A stretch of 64,000 nucleotides of DNA from Pedobacter cryoconitis (lineage in GTDB: Bacteria > Bacteroidota > Bacteroidia > Sphingobacteriales > Sphingobacteriaceae): NCBI GenBank assembly GCA_019352875.1, contig JAAAFW010000006.1:575743-639742 (forward strand). The letters are read 5' to 3'. This document shows, piece by piece, positions 15,951 to 25,272 of this stretch (its first letter is position 1; the number at the start of each line of letters is the position of its first letter). The notes under the pieces were generated by a model. It was not told where the DNA came from. It saw only the letters and a program-made list of their open reading frames with translations, and did no database searches. The translations under genes were made by a program, and so were the position numbers.

Positions 15951-18275
15951 ATGTATAGATTACTTATAATAATTTTAGTGCTGACCGGATCTCTAAGATC
16001 CTTTGCTCAGAAGCGATATACCTTGAGTGGTGTAATTAAAGATGAGGTAACCGGAGAGACTTTGATCGGAGCCACCGTCAGAATAAAAGAACTGCCCCAG
16101 AGTGGTTCCTCTACTAATAATTACGGATTCTATTCACTTTCTGCTCCTGAGGGTAAATACACCCTGCTTTTTACTTATGTAGGTTACGAAACAATCAGTC
16201 GTACCGTTTCCCTAAATCAAAATCAAAGTATTAATGTATCAATTCTGGCGAAAGGTAATTTACAGGAAGTAGTCATAACCGCTAATAAAGCAAATAGCGA
16301 TCAAGTAAAAAGCCCTCAGATGGGCCTTGAGAAATTGAATATGGCTCAGATCAATAATGTGCCTGTAATCATGGGTGAAAAGGACATTCTGAAAACTATA
16401 TCCCTGATGCCCGGCATTAAAGCATCCAGCGAAGGTAATACCGGGTTTTATGTTCGTGGGGGAGGCTCAGATCAAAACCTGATCCTGTTGGATGAGGCTA
16501 CCGTTTATAATGCCTCACACCTTTTTGGTTTTTTTTCTACTTTCAATTCTGATGCGATAAAAGATGTAAGCATTTACAAAGGAGGTATGCCGGCACAGTA
16601 TGGAGGACGGTTGTCATCGGTGCTGGATATTAAAATGAATGAAGGAAACAGTAAAGACTTTACTGTGCAGGGTGGTATCGGTCTGATTGCTTCAAGACTT
16701 AAAGTAGAAGGGCCAATTGTTAAAGATAAAGGTTCGTTTATGGTTAGTGCCAGGCGAACTTATGTTGATGCATTTCTGAAATTGTCTTCTGATACCGCAA
16801 TCAAAAACAGTTCCCTGTATTTTTATGATATCAATGTTAAAGCTAATTATCATTTTAATGATAAAAATGCAATTTATATATCTGGATACTTCGGAAAAGA
16901 TGTGCTTGGTCTAAAGAACATTTTTGGTACTAACTGGGGAAATGCAACGGGTACAATAAGATTTAATCACCTGTTCAGTAACAGACTCTTCTCCAATACT
17001 TCCTTAATATACAGTAACTATAATTATACGATACAAAACTTCCAAAATGACCAGGGGTTCAAAGCGGTATCCAAAATAACTGATTTAAACCTTAAACAGG
17101 ACTTTCAGTATTCTCTTAATGATAACCATCTGGTCAAATTTGGAGTTAATGTACTTCATCATACAATTTCACCAGGAAGTATAAATTCTGATGGATCCTC
17201 CAGCTATAATAATGTAAAAACAGAATTAAGATATGGTTTTGAAAATGCCGCTTATATCAGTGATGAGTGGAAAGTCAGTGACAAACTCTCCGTACTTTAT
17301 GGTGTCCGGCTGAACGGTATGTTTTTAACTGGTCCGGGAACTTTTAAAAGTTATGATCTCAAGGGAGAAGTATTAAGTTCCAGTACTTACAAATCAAATC
17401 AACTGGTCAAAAGCTATTTTAACCTGGAACCGCGTCTTTCGGCGAGTTATCAATTAAATGAGCAAAGTTCAGTTAAGGCATCTTATAACAGAAACACTCA
17501 AAATGTTCATTTACTCTCTAATTCTACCAGCAGTACGCCTACTGACTTATATGTAATAAGCAGTAAAAATATCAAACCGGAAATTGCAGATCAGGTGTCG
17601 GCCGGTTACTTCCGTAACTTCAAAGACAATGCCTTTGAATTCTCTGCGGAGGTTTATTATAAGGCACTTCAAAATCAGATTGATTATAAAGATGGTGCAC
17701 AATTAATCGTCAACCAGGACGTGGAAGCAGAGTTAACTTACGGCTCTGGCCGGGCGTATGGTATTGAGCTTTTCTTAAAGAAAAAATATGGACGCTTTAA
17801 CGGCTGGGTAGGTTATACGTTGTCGAAGACAGAAAGGAAATTCGATGCCATAAATGGTGGTAAATATTTTTCCGCAAGGCAGGATCGTACCCACGACCTC
17901 TCCTTAGTAGGTATTTATACGTTGAATAAGCGATGGACGTTTTCCGGCACCTTTGTTTATGCAACTGGTAATGCTGTAACTTATCCGACCGGTAAATATA
18001 ATATTGGTGGTTTGACTACCTATTCGTATTCTGCCAGAAATAGTTACCGGCAGCCGGCGACCCACCGCCTCGATCTGGGGGCGACACTGGAAGGGAAAGA
18101 AAATAAGAAATTCAGTTCCAGCTGGACATTTAGTATCTATAATGTTTACTCCCGTCGTGATCCGTTCTCGATTACTTTCCGTGATAGTAAAACGGACCCT
18201 ACAAAAACAGAGGCCGTTCAAACCAGCATTTTCGCGACACCTATTCCTTCAGTTACCTGGAACTTCAAATTCTAA
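15951..18275 (+). CDS. TonB-dependent receptor, DUF4249-associated
   Basis: 774 residues from the ATG at 15951, which gives the signal peptide 'MYRLLIIILVLTGSLRSFAQ'. The frame is open further upstream, to a TTG at 15909, but that would bury the signal. The domains are a carboxypeptidase-regulatory-like N-domain (about 22-105, 'YTLSGVIKDEVTGETLIGAT'), a plug (about 115-225, 'GFYVRGGGSDQNLILLDEAT', 'SIYKGGMPAQYGGRLSSVLD'), and a 22-strand-type barrel ending in 'WNFKF' with terminal Phe. It imports an unknown ligand across the outer membrane using TonB. The DUF4249 lipoprotein gene starts 7 bp after its stop, a pairing seen often in Bacteroidota. Confidence 0.93.
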   Translation: MYRLLIIILVLTGSLRSFAQKRYTLSGVIKDEVTGETLIGATVRIKELPQSGSSTNNYGFYSLSAPEGKYTLLFTYVGYETISRTVSLNQNQSINVSILAKGNLQEVVITANKANSDQVKSPQMGLEKLNMAQINNVPVIMGEKDILKTISLMPGIKASSEGNTGFYVRGGGSDQNLILLDEATVYNASHLFGFFSTFNSDAIKDVSIYKGGMPAQYGGRLSSVLDIKMNEGNSKDFTVQGGIGLIASRLKVEGPIVKDKGSFMVSARRTYVDAFLKLSSDTAIKNSSLYFYDINVKANYHFNDKNAIYISGYFGKDVLGLKNIFGTNWGNATGTIRFNHLFSNRLFSNTSLIYSNYNYTIQNFQNDQGFKAVSKITDLNLKQDFQYSLNDNHLVKFGVNVLHHTISPGSINSDGSSSYNNVKTELRYGFENAAYISDEWKVSDKLSVLYGVRLNGMFLTGPGTFKSYDLKGEVLSSSTYKSNQLVKSYFNLEPRLSASYQLNEQSSVKASYNRNTQNVHLLSNSTSSTPTDLYVISSKNIKPEIADQVSAGYFRNFKDNAFEFSAEVYYKALQNQIDYKDGAQLIVNQDVEAELTYGSGRAYGIELFLKKKYGRFNGWVGYTLSKTERKFDAINGGKYFSARQDRTHDLSLVGIYTLNKRWTFSGTFVYATGNAVTYPTGKYNIGGLTTYSYSARNSYRQPATHRLDLGATLEGKENKKFSSSWTFSIYNVYSRRDPFSITFRDSKTDPTKTEAVQTSIFATPIPSVTWNFKF

Positions 18276-18282
18276 TTTAAAA

Positions 18283-19107
18283 ATGATGAAAACATATAAT
18301 CAAAATCTACCCGTAAATTTCATAGTCATGATTGTGACGGTTTTATTGATATCTATCGTAATGCTTAATTCCTGTACTAAGGTGGTCGATATCAAAGTGG
18401 GAAATGATACCGACAAACTTGTTATTGAAGGCATGGTGATTGATACTGCAGGCTCGCAAAGTGTCAAACTGACTACTAACGTTCCTTTTTCTAATTCCAA
18501 CACTTATCCTCCCGTAACCGGAGCCATTGTGTCTGTTAATGATGGTAACGGCTCAACTTATAATTACATTGAGGGCCCGTCAGGTATTTATACTTCACCA
18601 GCCTTTGTAGCTAAGGCGGGAAACAATTACACGATGCATGTTCTGGTTAATGGAACAGATTATACTGCCAGCTCGCGGATGCCGGAATTAGTAGTGCTGG
18701 ATTCGCTGTCTTCAAAGGTTTCTCCTTTTGACAGTAAGCAACGAGAGGTTACCGTATATTACAAGGATCCAGCCGGAAAAGCAAATTACTACCGGTTTGT
18801 AATGTTTTTAAATGGTGTTCAAGTAAAAGCAGTATTTGTATTTAATGACGATTTCAATGATGGGAAAAAGGTAAGTATTGATCTGTCTGACGACGATACT
18901 GATATGTTTTCCGGTGATAAGGTAACTGTAGAAATGCAATGTATCGATAAATCCATCTTTACTTACTGGAACACGCTGATGCAGCAGGGAGGGAGCGGGC
19001 CGGGTGGCGGTGTCACACCCTCCAACCCGCCAACCAATATATCGCCGTCAGTCCTGGGTTATTTCAGTGCACATACAAGTCAGAAAAAAAGCATGGTTCT
19101 CAAATAG
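18283..19107 (+). CDS. DUF4249 lipoprotein, partner of the TonB receptor
   Basis: 274 residues from the ATG at 18283, 7 bp after the receptor stop; an apparent longer frame would lie inside the receptor gene. Lipoprotein signal with 'VMLNSC', then 'DKLVIEGMVIDTAGSQSVKL' and 'YPPVTGAIVSVNDG', as in the N-terminal half of DUF4249 proteins. The C-terminus contains a Gly/Pro-rich stretch ('GGSGPGGGVTPSNPP') and ends 'LGYFSAHTSQKKSMVLK'. It is probably anchored on the outer membrane as an accessory of the adjacent receptor, by analogy with SusD. The ligand is unknown. Confidence 0.9.
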   Translation: MMKTYNQNLPVNFIVMIVTVLLISIVMLNSCTKVVDIKVGNDTDKLVIEGMVIDTAGSQSVKLTTNVPFSNSNTYPPVTGAIVSVNDGNGSTYNYIEGPSGIYTSPAFVAKAGNNYTMHVLVNGTDYTASSRMPELVVLDSLSSKVSPFDSKQREVTVYYKDPAGKANYYRFVMFLNGVQVKAVFVFNDDFNDGKKVSIDLSDDDTDMFSGDKVTVEMQCIDKSIFTYWNTLMQQGGSGPGGGVTPSNPPTNISPSVLGYFSAHTSQKKSMVLK

Positions 19108-19195
19108 CCGGTCTATTATCCCGATGCGGGTTAATACCCGTTCAATATCACTATATCGAGCGTAATGGCAGTGAAAATATCAGACAGTGAGTTTG

Positions 19196-20359
19196 TTATG
19201 GATTTCTATCGAAAACTGAGAGCATTTTTTCCAAAGCACCTATGCTATGCATCCGCTCTCCATTCGCAAGAGATTCCTGTGCTGCTGTTGCCGCTCTTTT
19301 ACGCATGTTAACCTCATAGGAAGAAATGGCTTCCTGTAAGGTTTTGAACTTATCTGACGTTAAACACTCGCTCAATTCCAGGCTGTCGCGCATAGACATA
19401 TTTGCGCCTTCTCCTGCGAAGGGCGGCATTACATGTGCGGCGTCACCAATCATGGTTAAATTTGGAATTGTTTCCCACGTTTGGTCCAGAGGCATACAAT
19501 AAATCGGACGTGGGATGAGCGGAGTTACAGCATTTTCAAGTAGTTGGTACCAATAGCCGCTCCATCCGGAATATTCGTGTTTAAACCATTCCAGTAACTG
19601 CACCTTATCTGAATAATCTAACCCATTATCTATAGCCCAGTTTTCATAGGTTTTGAAGCTTAAATAAAAGCCCAGATCATTTTTACCTTTTTGGCCTCCC
19701 AATAAACACTTTGTATCTCCGAAAGCCATTATTTTACCGCCATTGAGTAGCGTATATATATGGGGTGTAGCCTTTTCTGCATCGCGGATATTTATTTCGA
19801 CCATCGTAACCCCGGAATAGAAAGGTTTAATTCGCGTGATGTAGGGACGGATTTTCGAATTGGCACCATCAGCTGCAATTACAATATCTGCGTATACGGT
19901 TAAACCGTTCTTAAAATGCAGACGCCAACCCTCGTTCTGCTTCTCCATGGAAACAAAATGACTGTCCCAAATGACCGTCTCTGGCTTTAAGGATTCCAGT
20001 AATACTTTTCTCAATGAGCCGCGGTCTATTTCAGGACGAAAATTTTTACCGGTCAGATCTCCGGTATTTGCAAGGTTATGATCACTGAATACGATTTCCG
20101 CCTGTTCGTTGACGATGACCTTTTTATCTGCACCGACGTGTACATTTTTGATAAACTCTTCCCACAGATTTGCTTTGCGTAAAGCGGCCGACCCGGACTC
20201 TTCATGCATATCGAGCGGGGATCCTTGCACACGGGCGTTTTTATTAAAATCTCTTTCGTAAACTTTTACAAGGGCACCTTTGAGCTGTAAAAGACGTGCT
20301 AGAGTCAAACCAGCCGGACCTGCTCCTATAATTGCAATTTGTTTATTTTGTATCAACAT
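19196..20359 (-). CDS. TetX-like FAD-dependent monooxygenase
   Basis: 387 residues from the ATG at 20359, which has AAAGAA a few bases upstream; a TTG at 20383 is in frame but less likely. Class A flavoprotein monooxygenase: FAD Rossmann motif 'IAIIGAGPAGLTLARLL' with GxGxxG at residues 12-17, 'KVYERDFN', the DG motif 'DIVIAADGANSKIR', and the GD motif 'TMIGDAAHVMPPFAGEG'. The spacing and the 'SLDMHEESG'-like turn resemble TetX, the tetracycline-degrading enzyme of Bacteroidota. General sequence differs enough that tetracycline activity cannot be assumed. The AraC regulator gene lies 44 bp upstream on the same strand. Confidence 0.85.
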   Translation of the reverse strand: MLIQNKQIAIIGAGPAGLTLARLLQLKGALVKVYERDFNKNARVQGSPLDMHEESGSAALRKANLWEEFIKNVHVGADKKVIVNEQAEIVFSDHNLANTGDLTGKNFRPEIDRGSLRKVLLESLKPETVIWDSHFVSMEKQNEGWRLHFKNGLTVYADIVIAADGANSKIRPYITRIKPFYSGVTMVEINIRDAEKATPHIYTLLNGGKIMAFGDTKCLLGGQKGKNDLGFYLSFKTYENWAIDNGLDYSDKVQLLEWFKHEYSGWSGYWYQLLENAVTPLIPRPIYCMPLDQTWETIPNLTMIGDAAHVMPPFAGEGANMSMRDSLELSECLTSDKFKTLQEAISSYEVNMRKRAATAAQESLANGERMHSIGALEKMLSVFDRNP

Positions 20360-20403
20360 AATTTCTTTGTAACTGAAATACAAAATTCATAAATAAGCCA
20401 TTC

Positions 20404-21237
20404 TCAGGATTGTACAAACGCGACAAAATCGTTTTCTATATCTTGTTTCCTTTTTTTTGTATTTCTTGAAAAAGCTGCTGGAGTAGTGCCGCTGTAACGT
20501 TTAAACTCCCTGCTCAGATGGGATTGATCGGTATAACCCAACTCATGAGCTAATGCTGCAAGACTGGAATCCGGATAATGCCACAATTGATTTCGTACTT
20601 GTTCAAAACGCATCAGACCGGATACATCTTTAACACTATAACCTGAAGATTGCTTGAACTTTCTTTCCAATGTACGGATGGTTGCATGTGCTGCGGCGGC
20701 CACCTCACTTACCGGGATTTTGCCATTTGCTTCCTTCATAGCAGCGCCAGCTTTAAACAATAAACTGTCGGTGGCAATTCCGGACCTGGCTGTCAGAAAG
20801 TAAGCTGTTACCTGTGTAATTGCATCATCAATATTTCCCTTTTTAATACGGCTGGTTAATAAAGTTTGAAGCCGGGCGATTGGGTGCTCTATTATCCGCA
20901 TCCCATCTTTTCCTGAGGGTAGTCCGAGTAAATCGAAAATGGTCCAGGGAAAGCATCTGATGCCAATAATTTCCAGACGGTTTTGGGTGGTTAAAATCGC
21001 TGGCTGATTAAGCAGGCCCATAATAAACGGTGATGGTAAAGGCTCGATACCTTCATTGTAGCCAGTACTGGAAAGACTGCCGAAATAGAAAATAATTTCG
21101 GCGTAACCATCGGGCATAACCTCAAAATCCGATTGTAGTTCTTTTGAGTCTCTGCTTTCGTACCAAAAACACCTGATTGTATCCTTTAATTCCTCAGGAG
21201 GTTCAAATTCTTGATGAGTTATTTTGAAAGATGGCAT
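20404..21237 (-). CDS. AraC family transcriptional regulator (DUF6597-type)
   Basis: 277 residues. The N-terminal sensor half has 'LKDTIRCFWYESRDSKE' and 'DFEVMPDGYAEIIFYFG', the beta-rich domain common in this AraC subgroup. The C-terminal AraC HTH domain (about 160-262) has 'VSEVAAAAHATIRTLERKFK' and 'LAALAHELGYTDQSHLSREF' followed by 'YSGTTPAAF'. The TetX-like gene follows 44 bp downstream on the same strand and is probably co-transcribed. The oppositely oriented FAD oxidoreductase gene at 21547 shares the upstream gap and could also be a target. Confidence 0.92.
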   Translation of the reverse strand: MPSFKITHQEFEPPEELKDTIRCFWYESRDSKELQSDFEVMPDGYAEIIFYFGSLSSTGYNEGIEPLPSPFIMGLLNQPAILTTQNRLEIIGIRCFPWTIFDLLGLPSGKDGMRIIEHPIARLQTLLTSRIKKGNIDDAITQVTAYFLTARSGIATDSLLFKAGAAMKEANGKIPVSEVAAAAHATIRTLERKFKQSSGYSVKDVSGLMRFEQVRNQLWHYPDSSLAALAHELGYTDQSHLSREFKRYSGTTPAAFSRNTKKRKQDIENDFVAFVQS

Positions 21238-21546
21238 ACCCTAGTCTATTACATAAAGGTATGAGTAATTTTCCTTCAAATCACGCTGTTCGGCCATCGG
21301 TAAAATTGGTATGTATAAGGGCTAGTTGATTTAGAATGAAATAAACCGCAATAAGACTGAGGGTATCCATCCGATAATAAATGGATATAATTTATTAGTC
21401 TTAGTGTATATGATTATCTTACAGATCATTGTCTGAAAAACAAACAGTATTGTTTGTTTTTCAGACAACTTTACCCGTGGAGACGGATTGACTGACCAGG
21501 ATAGTTATCCTTCATTTCTTAAACAATTATTAAATCAAAAAATCGT
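21238..21546. other. divergent intergenic region, no gene, holds an 18-bp hairpin
   Basis: 309 bp between the AraC regulator and the FAD oxidoreductase. No coding frame of interest. The only strong structure is the inverted repeat at 21429-21468, listed separately. The rest is AT-rich and would hold the two divergent promoters; I could not fix a convincing TAnnTTTG element. Confidence 0.6.
21429..21468. repeat. perfect 18-bp inverted repeat with 4-nt spacer
   Basis: TTGTCTGAAAAACAAACA at 21429-21446 is the exact reverse complement of 21451-21468, with spacer GTAT. It lies 79 bp before the FAD oxidoreductase start and 192 bp before the AraC start on the other strand. As both genes point away from it, it cannot terminate either one. 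It could be an operator or a leader hairpin. Confidence 0.8.
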
Positions 21547-23214
21547 ATGATCAGAAACCGGACAGTGCTGACATGTGCAGTGCTCATTTTGACGTTGTGT
21601 TTTCAGGTTAAAGCGTCGAACACAGAGAAAAGAAAATACGCAGCAGACCTGGTTGTTTATGGAGGTACTGCTGCTGCAATTACCGCTGCGGTTCAAGCAT
21701 CAAAGTTGGGTAAATCGGTAATTATCGTGTCTCCCGATCTTCATCTGGGCGGAATGACTTCATCCGGACTTGGGTTTACAGACACGGGGGATAAATCGGT
21801 AATCGGTGGACTGGCTCGTGAATTTTATCACCGTCTTTATCTTCATTATGAGCAAGACAGTTCATGGAAATGGCAAAAAAAGGCAGAGTATGGCAATAAA
21901 GGACAGGGAACACCTGCAATGGATGGGGCAGAGCGGACAATGTGGATCTTTGAATCGCATGTTGCGGAAAATATTATGGAGGATTTTGTCAAAGAGTATA
22001 AGCTTACTGTATACCGTGGAGAATGGTTGGACCGGGAAAATGGTGTAATAATGAAAGATGGATATATAAATAGCATTACTACTTTAAGCGGTAAAAAGTT
22101 TATTGCAAAAGTCTTTATAGACGCGACTTATGAAGGCGATCTTATGGCTGCGGCAAAGGTTAGTTTTCACATCGGCAGAGAGGCGAATAGCCAATATGGA
22201 GAACAGTGGAATGGTGTAGAAACAGGCGTTTTTCAGCATGATCATTATTTTAAGTCAAAGATTGATCCGTACCTTATTCCGGGTGATAAAACCAGTGGAT
22301 TGCTTGCAGGAATAACTGATGGAGATCCTGGCGTAAAAGGCGAGGCCGATCAGAAAGTACAGGCTTATTGTTATAGAATGTGCCTCACTGATAAGCCCGA
22401 AAACCGGATCACTTTTCCAAAGCCGGATCACTATAATCCTGCAACCTATGAATTGCTTGGCAGAGTATTCGCCGCAGGATGGAGAGATCTTTTTAATAAG
22501 TTCGATCCCATTCCAAATCATAAAACAGATACAAATAACCATGGACCTTTCAGCACAGATTTTATTGGGATGAATTATGACTATCCGGAGGCTACCTATG
22601 AGCGCAGGAAGGAAATTATCAAGGGTCATGAAAATTACCAGAAAGGATTAATGTACTATCTGGCAAATGATCCGGCAGTTCCCGCTGAGCTGCAAAACAG
22701 AGTTAAACAATGGGGTTTTACTAAAGACGAATTTAAAGGTAATGGTGGGTGGCCTTATCAGTTGTATGTGCGGGAAGCAAGACGTATGGTTAGTGATTAT
22801 GTGATTACAGAAAACGAGGTCATGGGGAAAAAGGAAGTACCTAATCCTGTTGGAATGGGATCCTACGCGCTGGACTCCCATAATGTACAGCGCTACGTGA
22901 CTGCAGAAGGGTTTGTCCAGAACGAAGGTGACATTGGCGTTAAGGCTCCACGACCTTACAGTATTTCTTACGATGCAATTATTCCTAAAATACAGGAATG
23001 TAAAAACCTGCTGGTACCAGTTTGCTTATCAGCTTCCCATATTGCTTACGGCTCTGTCCGTATGGAACCTGTGTTTATGATCCTTGGAGAATCAGCGGCT
23101 AGTGCAGCATCACTTGCCATTGATGATCAGATTCCCGTTCAGGAAGTTAAGTACGGGCAGCTTAAAAAATTATTACTAGATCAAAAGCAATATTTAAGCT
23201 TAAACAACCAATAA
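21547..23214 (+). CDS. exported FAD-dependent oxidoreductase (FAD_oxidored family)
   Basis: 555 residues with a signal peptide (cleavage near 'CFQVKAS'). The N-terminal FAD site is 'DLVVYGGTAAAITAAVQASK' followed by 'VIIVSPDLHLGGMTSSGLGF', the GGM-x-x-x-G-L pattern of the FAD_oxidored (PF12831-like) family. 'FIDATYEGDLMAAAKVSFHI' and, near the end, 'CLSASHIAYGSVRMEPVFMI' complete the family pattern. In Bacteroidota these secreted flavoproteins often sit in carbohydrate loci and probably oxidise sugars or sugar derivatives, but no member of this subgroup has a role I can assign here. A perfect inverted repeat lies upstream. Confidence 0.9.
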   Translation: MIRNRTVLTCAVLILTLCFQVKASNTEKRKYAADLVVYGGTAAAITAAVQASKLGKSVIIVSPDLHLGGMTSSGLGFTDTGDKSVIGGLAREFYHRLYLHYEQDSSWKWQKKAEYGNKGQGTPAMDGAERTMWIFESHVAENIMEDFVKEYKLTVYRGEWLDRENGVIMKDGYINSITTLSGKKFIAKVFIDATYEGDLMAAAKVSFHIGREANSQYGEQWNGVETGVFQHDHYFKSKIDPYLIPGDKTSGLLAGITDGDPGVKGEADQKVQAYCYRMCLTDKPENRITFPKPDHYNPATYELLGRVFAAGWRDLFNKFDPIPNHKTDTNNHGPFSTDFIGMNYDYPEATYERRKEIIKGHENYQKGLMYYLANDPAVPAELQNRVKQWGFTKDEFKGNGGWPYQLYVREARRMVSDYVITENEVMGKKEVPNPVGMGSYALDSHNVQRYVTAEGFVQNEGDIGVKAPRPYSISYDAIIPKIQECKNLLVPVCLSASHIAYGSVRMEPVFMILGESAASAASLAIDDQIPVQEVKYGQLKKLLLDQKQYLSLNNQ

Positions 23215-23239
23215 TAGCCCGGAATCTATCTAAATATAA

Positions 23240-23429
23240 ATGGGAAATGTCTTATTTGTTTCAGGGCTGCCGGTCCTGAGCAGAATGGATTTCGGACATA
23301 CAGATCCGGTGATAGTTTTACCTTACGGTGTACAGAGACTGTTTACACTTACTGGTACCGATACCGTTTGGAGGCAGATATGATGCCGAAAACCGCCTGT
23401 TTTTTATCAGGGAGCCAGGTGTATATTAA
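23240..23429 (+). pseudogene. C-terminal remnant of an S66 LD-carboxypeptidase
   Basis: Two short frames between the FAD oxidoreductase and the MGH1-like gene together read as the C-terminal end of an S66 (LD-carboxypeptidase/MccF-like) peptidase. From 23240 the first frame gives 'GLPVLSRMDFGHTDPVIVLP' followed by YGV; its DFGHTDP contains the family catalytic His. A frameshift then moves to another frame giving 'RYDAENRLFFIREPGVY' and a stop at 23427-23429. The N-terminal ~250 residues, including the catalytic Ser, are absent. The tail overlaps the 3' end of the opposite-strand gene by 23 bp. The family call rests on recalled motif similarity. Confidence 0.6.
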
Positions 23430-25272
23430 GTTCCTCATTTAACGAGGAGCTCATTGCGACGAGCTTATTATCCACCCAGACACAAAGTTTCCCCTGTTCA
23501 CCGGGTTTATCGGTATCCCAGTCTTTTTTCCAGATGATATCGATATCATGGTTGTGATAACGCAGGTTACCCAGATAAAAGTAATCCCATTTATTTTCCG
23601 GCAGCAGCGGCTTTATCGAAAAACTATTTTCGTGCCCCGCCTTAAAACCTAAGAGATCTTCAATGATAATATCCGGGAACGTGGAATGGAAATAATCCGA
23701 CTCGCCACCGAATGTTTTTCCGGTACTCGGGATATACCATTCACCGATATTTGGCTCGTTACCGTGCATTTGGGCAAGTTTATGGATGTATTCATATAAT
23801 AGTTCCTTCTCAGGCAATGTGCTGGATTTTTTATAGTTGCGGAGATAGTTTGCATATCCCTTATAAACTATGGAATTCTCAAAAGGCCACCCGCGACCGT
23901 TCCATGCATATGCCTGTTCATTATAATAAGGGTGTTGCTGTTCTGCAGTTGTCATTCCCGATGTATTAAAAAAGCCTTTGCGCGAAGCGAGCATTTCCCA
24001 TGCTTTACTGTAATTTTTATAATTTTCAACCGGTATCATATTAAAATACCAAGGTGTATAACCTGCTGATTCCCGGACCCTTGCTTCGTAATCGTGAGCA
24101 CCAAATGTATTATCGCCGGCACTGTAGGTATTGAAGAACTGATCTTCCTTATTCCAGAGTACATTCATAACCTGCTGTTGAACTGTAGTCGCCCTGGATG
24201 CATAATAATCTGCTTTACTCTTTCCATTTTGCCCTGTGTAGGATGAATCATTCAACCGGTATAAATCGGATAATGCCCGCAAATTCCCGTAAGCGTAGCT
24301 ATTGACCGATGGCCGTACCAGATAGAAATCAGGATATCCTTTGCGGAAAGCCTTCGGATATTCTTTAGCCTGAACTGATTTTTCGGCATTACCCGTAGTC
24401 TCCCAGCCCAAATAATAATTACGCCAGTTGTCTTTAGTGTACAAGCTATATGGTCCGTCACTGTTGATCAGCCCGAGCACGGCCGAAAGGCTGAATTCCA
24501 TGCCATCGTACAGATCTAATATTTTGTACATTCCGGCAGTTTTGGAAACGGGTGTTTTTACAGTAAATAAGCTGTCCCATACCTGTTGATGTTTTTCCAG
24601 GTAAGGCAGTATTTCATGAAGCCATTTTTTATCAGGATGAATTTTTAAAAAGGCGTCTACACCATCGACCATCCAGCTCGAAAAATGATGACTTTCTGGT
24701 CGGCTTAGATAGGTAAGGAAATTGCCGTTTTCTCGTTGATCTAACTTGGAAGCCGATCCACGCATGAAATAATCTGCATATGACTTTAAAAATTTATCAT
24801 CCCGAAGCCATCTGACATCATAAAACTGGTGCCCTGCCGGACAAGTGATCGCTCCGCTTAAAGACGCCCATGGTTTTACACCAAAAAACTCTGTGACCAC
24901 CCAGTAGTTCTTATTGTCCTGTGGATCGTGATATTCTTTCAAATGTTTACTGATCATCCACCAGCGGTAATTATACACCTTGTTTATCGTGCTGTCTGAA
25001 CTACTAAAAAAAGGGATGTTCGACAAAAGGACGTTCTTATTGTTGGTTTTATCAAAAGGCCCATCAGATTCCGGGCGATTGGGGTAAGCATTGAACTCAT
25101 CCACTTGTGCAGAAAGTCTGTTTTCGGAAGCGGTCTTCAACCGCTTTAGTTCCTGATCATAAACCGGTGATTTCCGGGTTGAGCAGGATGTGATCAGACA
25201 AGCAATAAGGATAAAAGTAAAGTTTAACTGGTGAGATGATAATAAATTATTGATATTGAGTAGTTTATTCAT
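23407..25272 (-). CDS. MGH1-like / GH63-related glycoside hydrolase lipoprotein
   Basis: 621 residues with a lipoprotein signal ('LIACLITSCSTRK'). The body is an (alpha/alpha)6-barrel of the GH63/MGH1 type: 'YNYRWWMISKHLKEYHDP', 'RWLRDDKFLKSYADYFMRG', 'YDGMEFSLSAVLGLINSDGP', 'SYAYGNLRALSDLY', and the C-terminal 'NEQAYAWNGRGWPFENSIVY' and 'GESDYFHSTFPDIIIEDLLG'. Aromatic-rich W-N-G-R-x-W-P-F is typical of the trehalase/glucosidase-like group. It would act on an oligosaccharide at the cell surface or in the periplasm. The substrate is unknown and no SusC/SusD is adjacent. It is convergent with the FAD oxidoreductase, with peptidase debris between them. Confidence 0.82.
   Translation of the reverse strand: MNKLLNINNLLSSHQLNFTFILIACLITSCSTRKSPVYDQELKRLKTASENRLSAQVDEFNAYPNRPESDGPFDKTNNKNVLLSNIPFFSSSDSTINKVYNYRWWMISKHLKEYHDPQDNKNYWVVTEFFGVKPWASLSGAITCPAGHQFYDVRWLRDDKFLKSYADYFMRGSASKLDQRENGNFLTYLSRPESHHFSSWMVDGVDAFLKIHPDKKWLHEILPYLEKHQQVWDSLFTVKTPVSKTAGMYKILDLYDGMEFSLSAVLGLINSDGPYSLYTKDNWRNYYLGWETTGNAEKSVQAKEYPKAFRKGYPDFYLVRPSVNSYAYGNLRALSDLYRLNDSSYTGQNGKSKADYYASRATTVQQQVMNVLWNKEDQFFNTYSAGDNTFGAHDYEARVRESAGYTPWYFNMIPVENYKNYSKAWEMLASRKGFFNTSGMTTAEQQHPYYNEQAYAWNGRGWPFENSIVYKGYANYLRNYKKSSTLPEKELLYEYIHKLAQMHGNEPNIGEWYIPSTGKTFGGESDYFHSTFPDIIIEDLLGFKAGHENSFSIKPLLPENKWDYFYLGNLRYHNHDIDIIWKKDWDTDKPGEQGKLCVWVDNKLVAMSSSLNEELNIHLAP

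Noticed and set aside
19127..19140. Hairpin CGGGT/ACCCG between the DUF4249 gene and the TetX-like gene as terminator
   Set aside because: Only five base pairs and no U-tract on either strand.
19196..20359. A tetracycline resistance gene
   Set aside because: TetX-like motifs are shared by many flavoprotein monooxygenases; without phylogeny or activity data a resistance role cannot be claimed.
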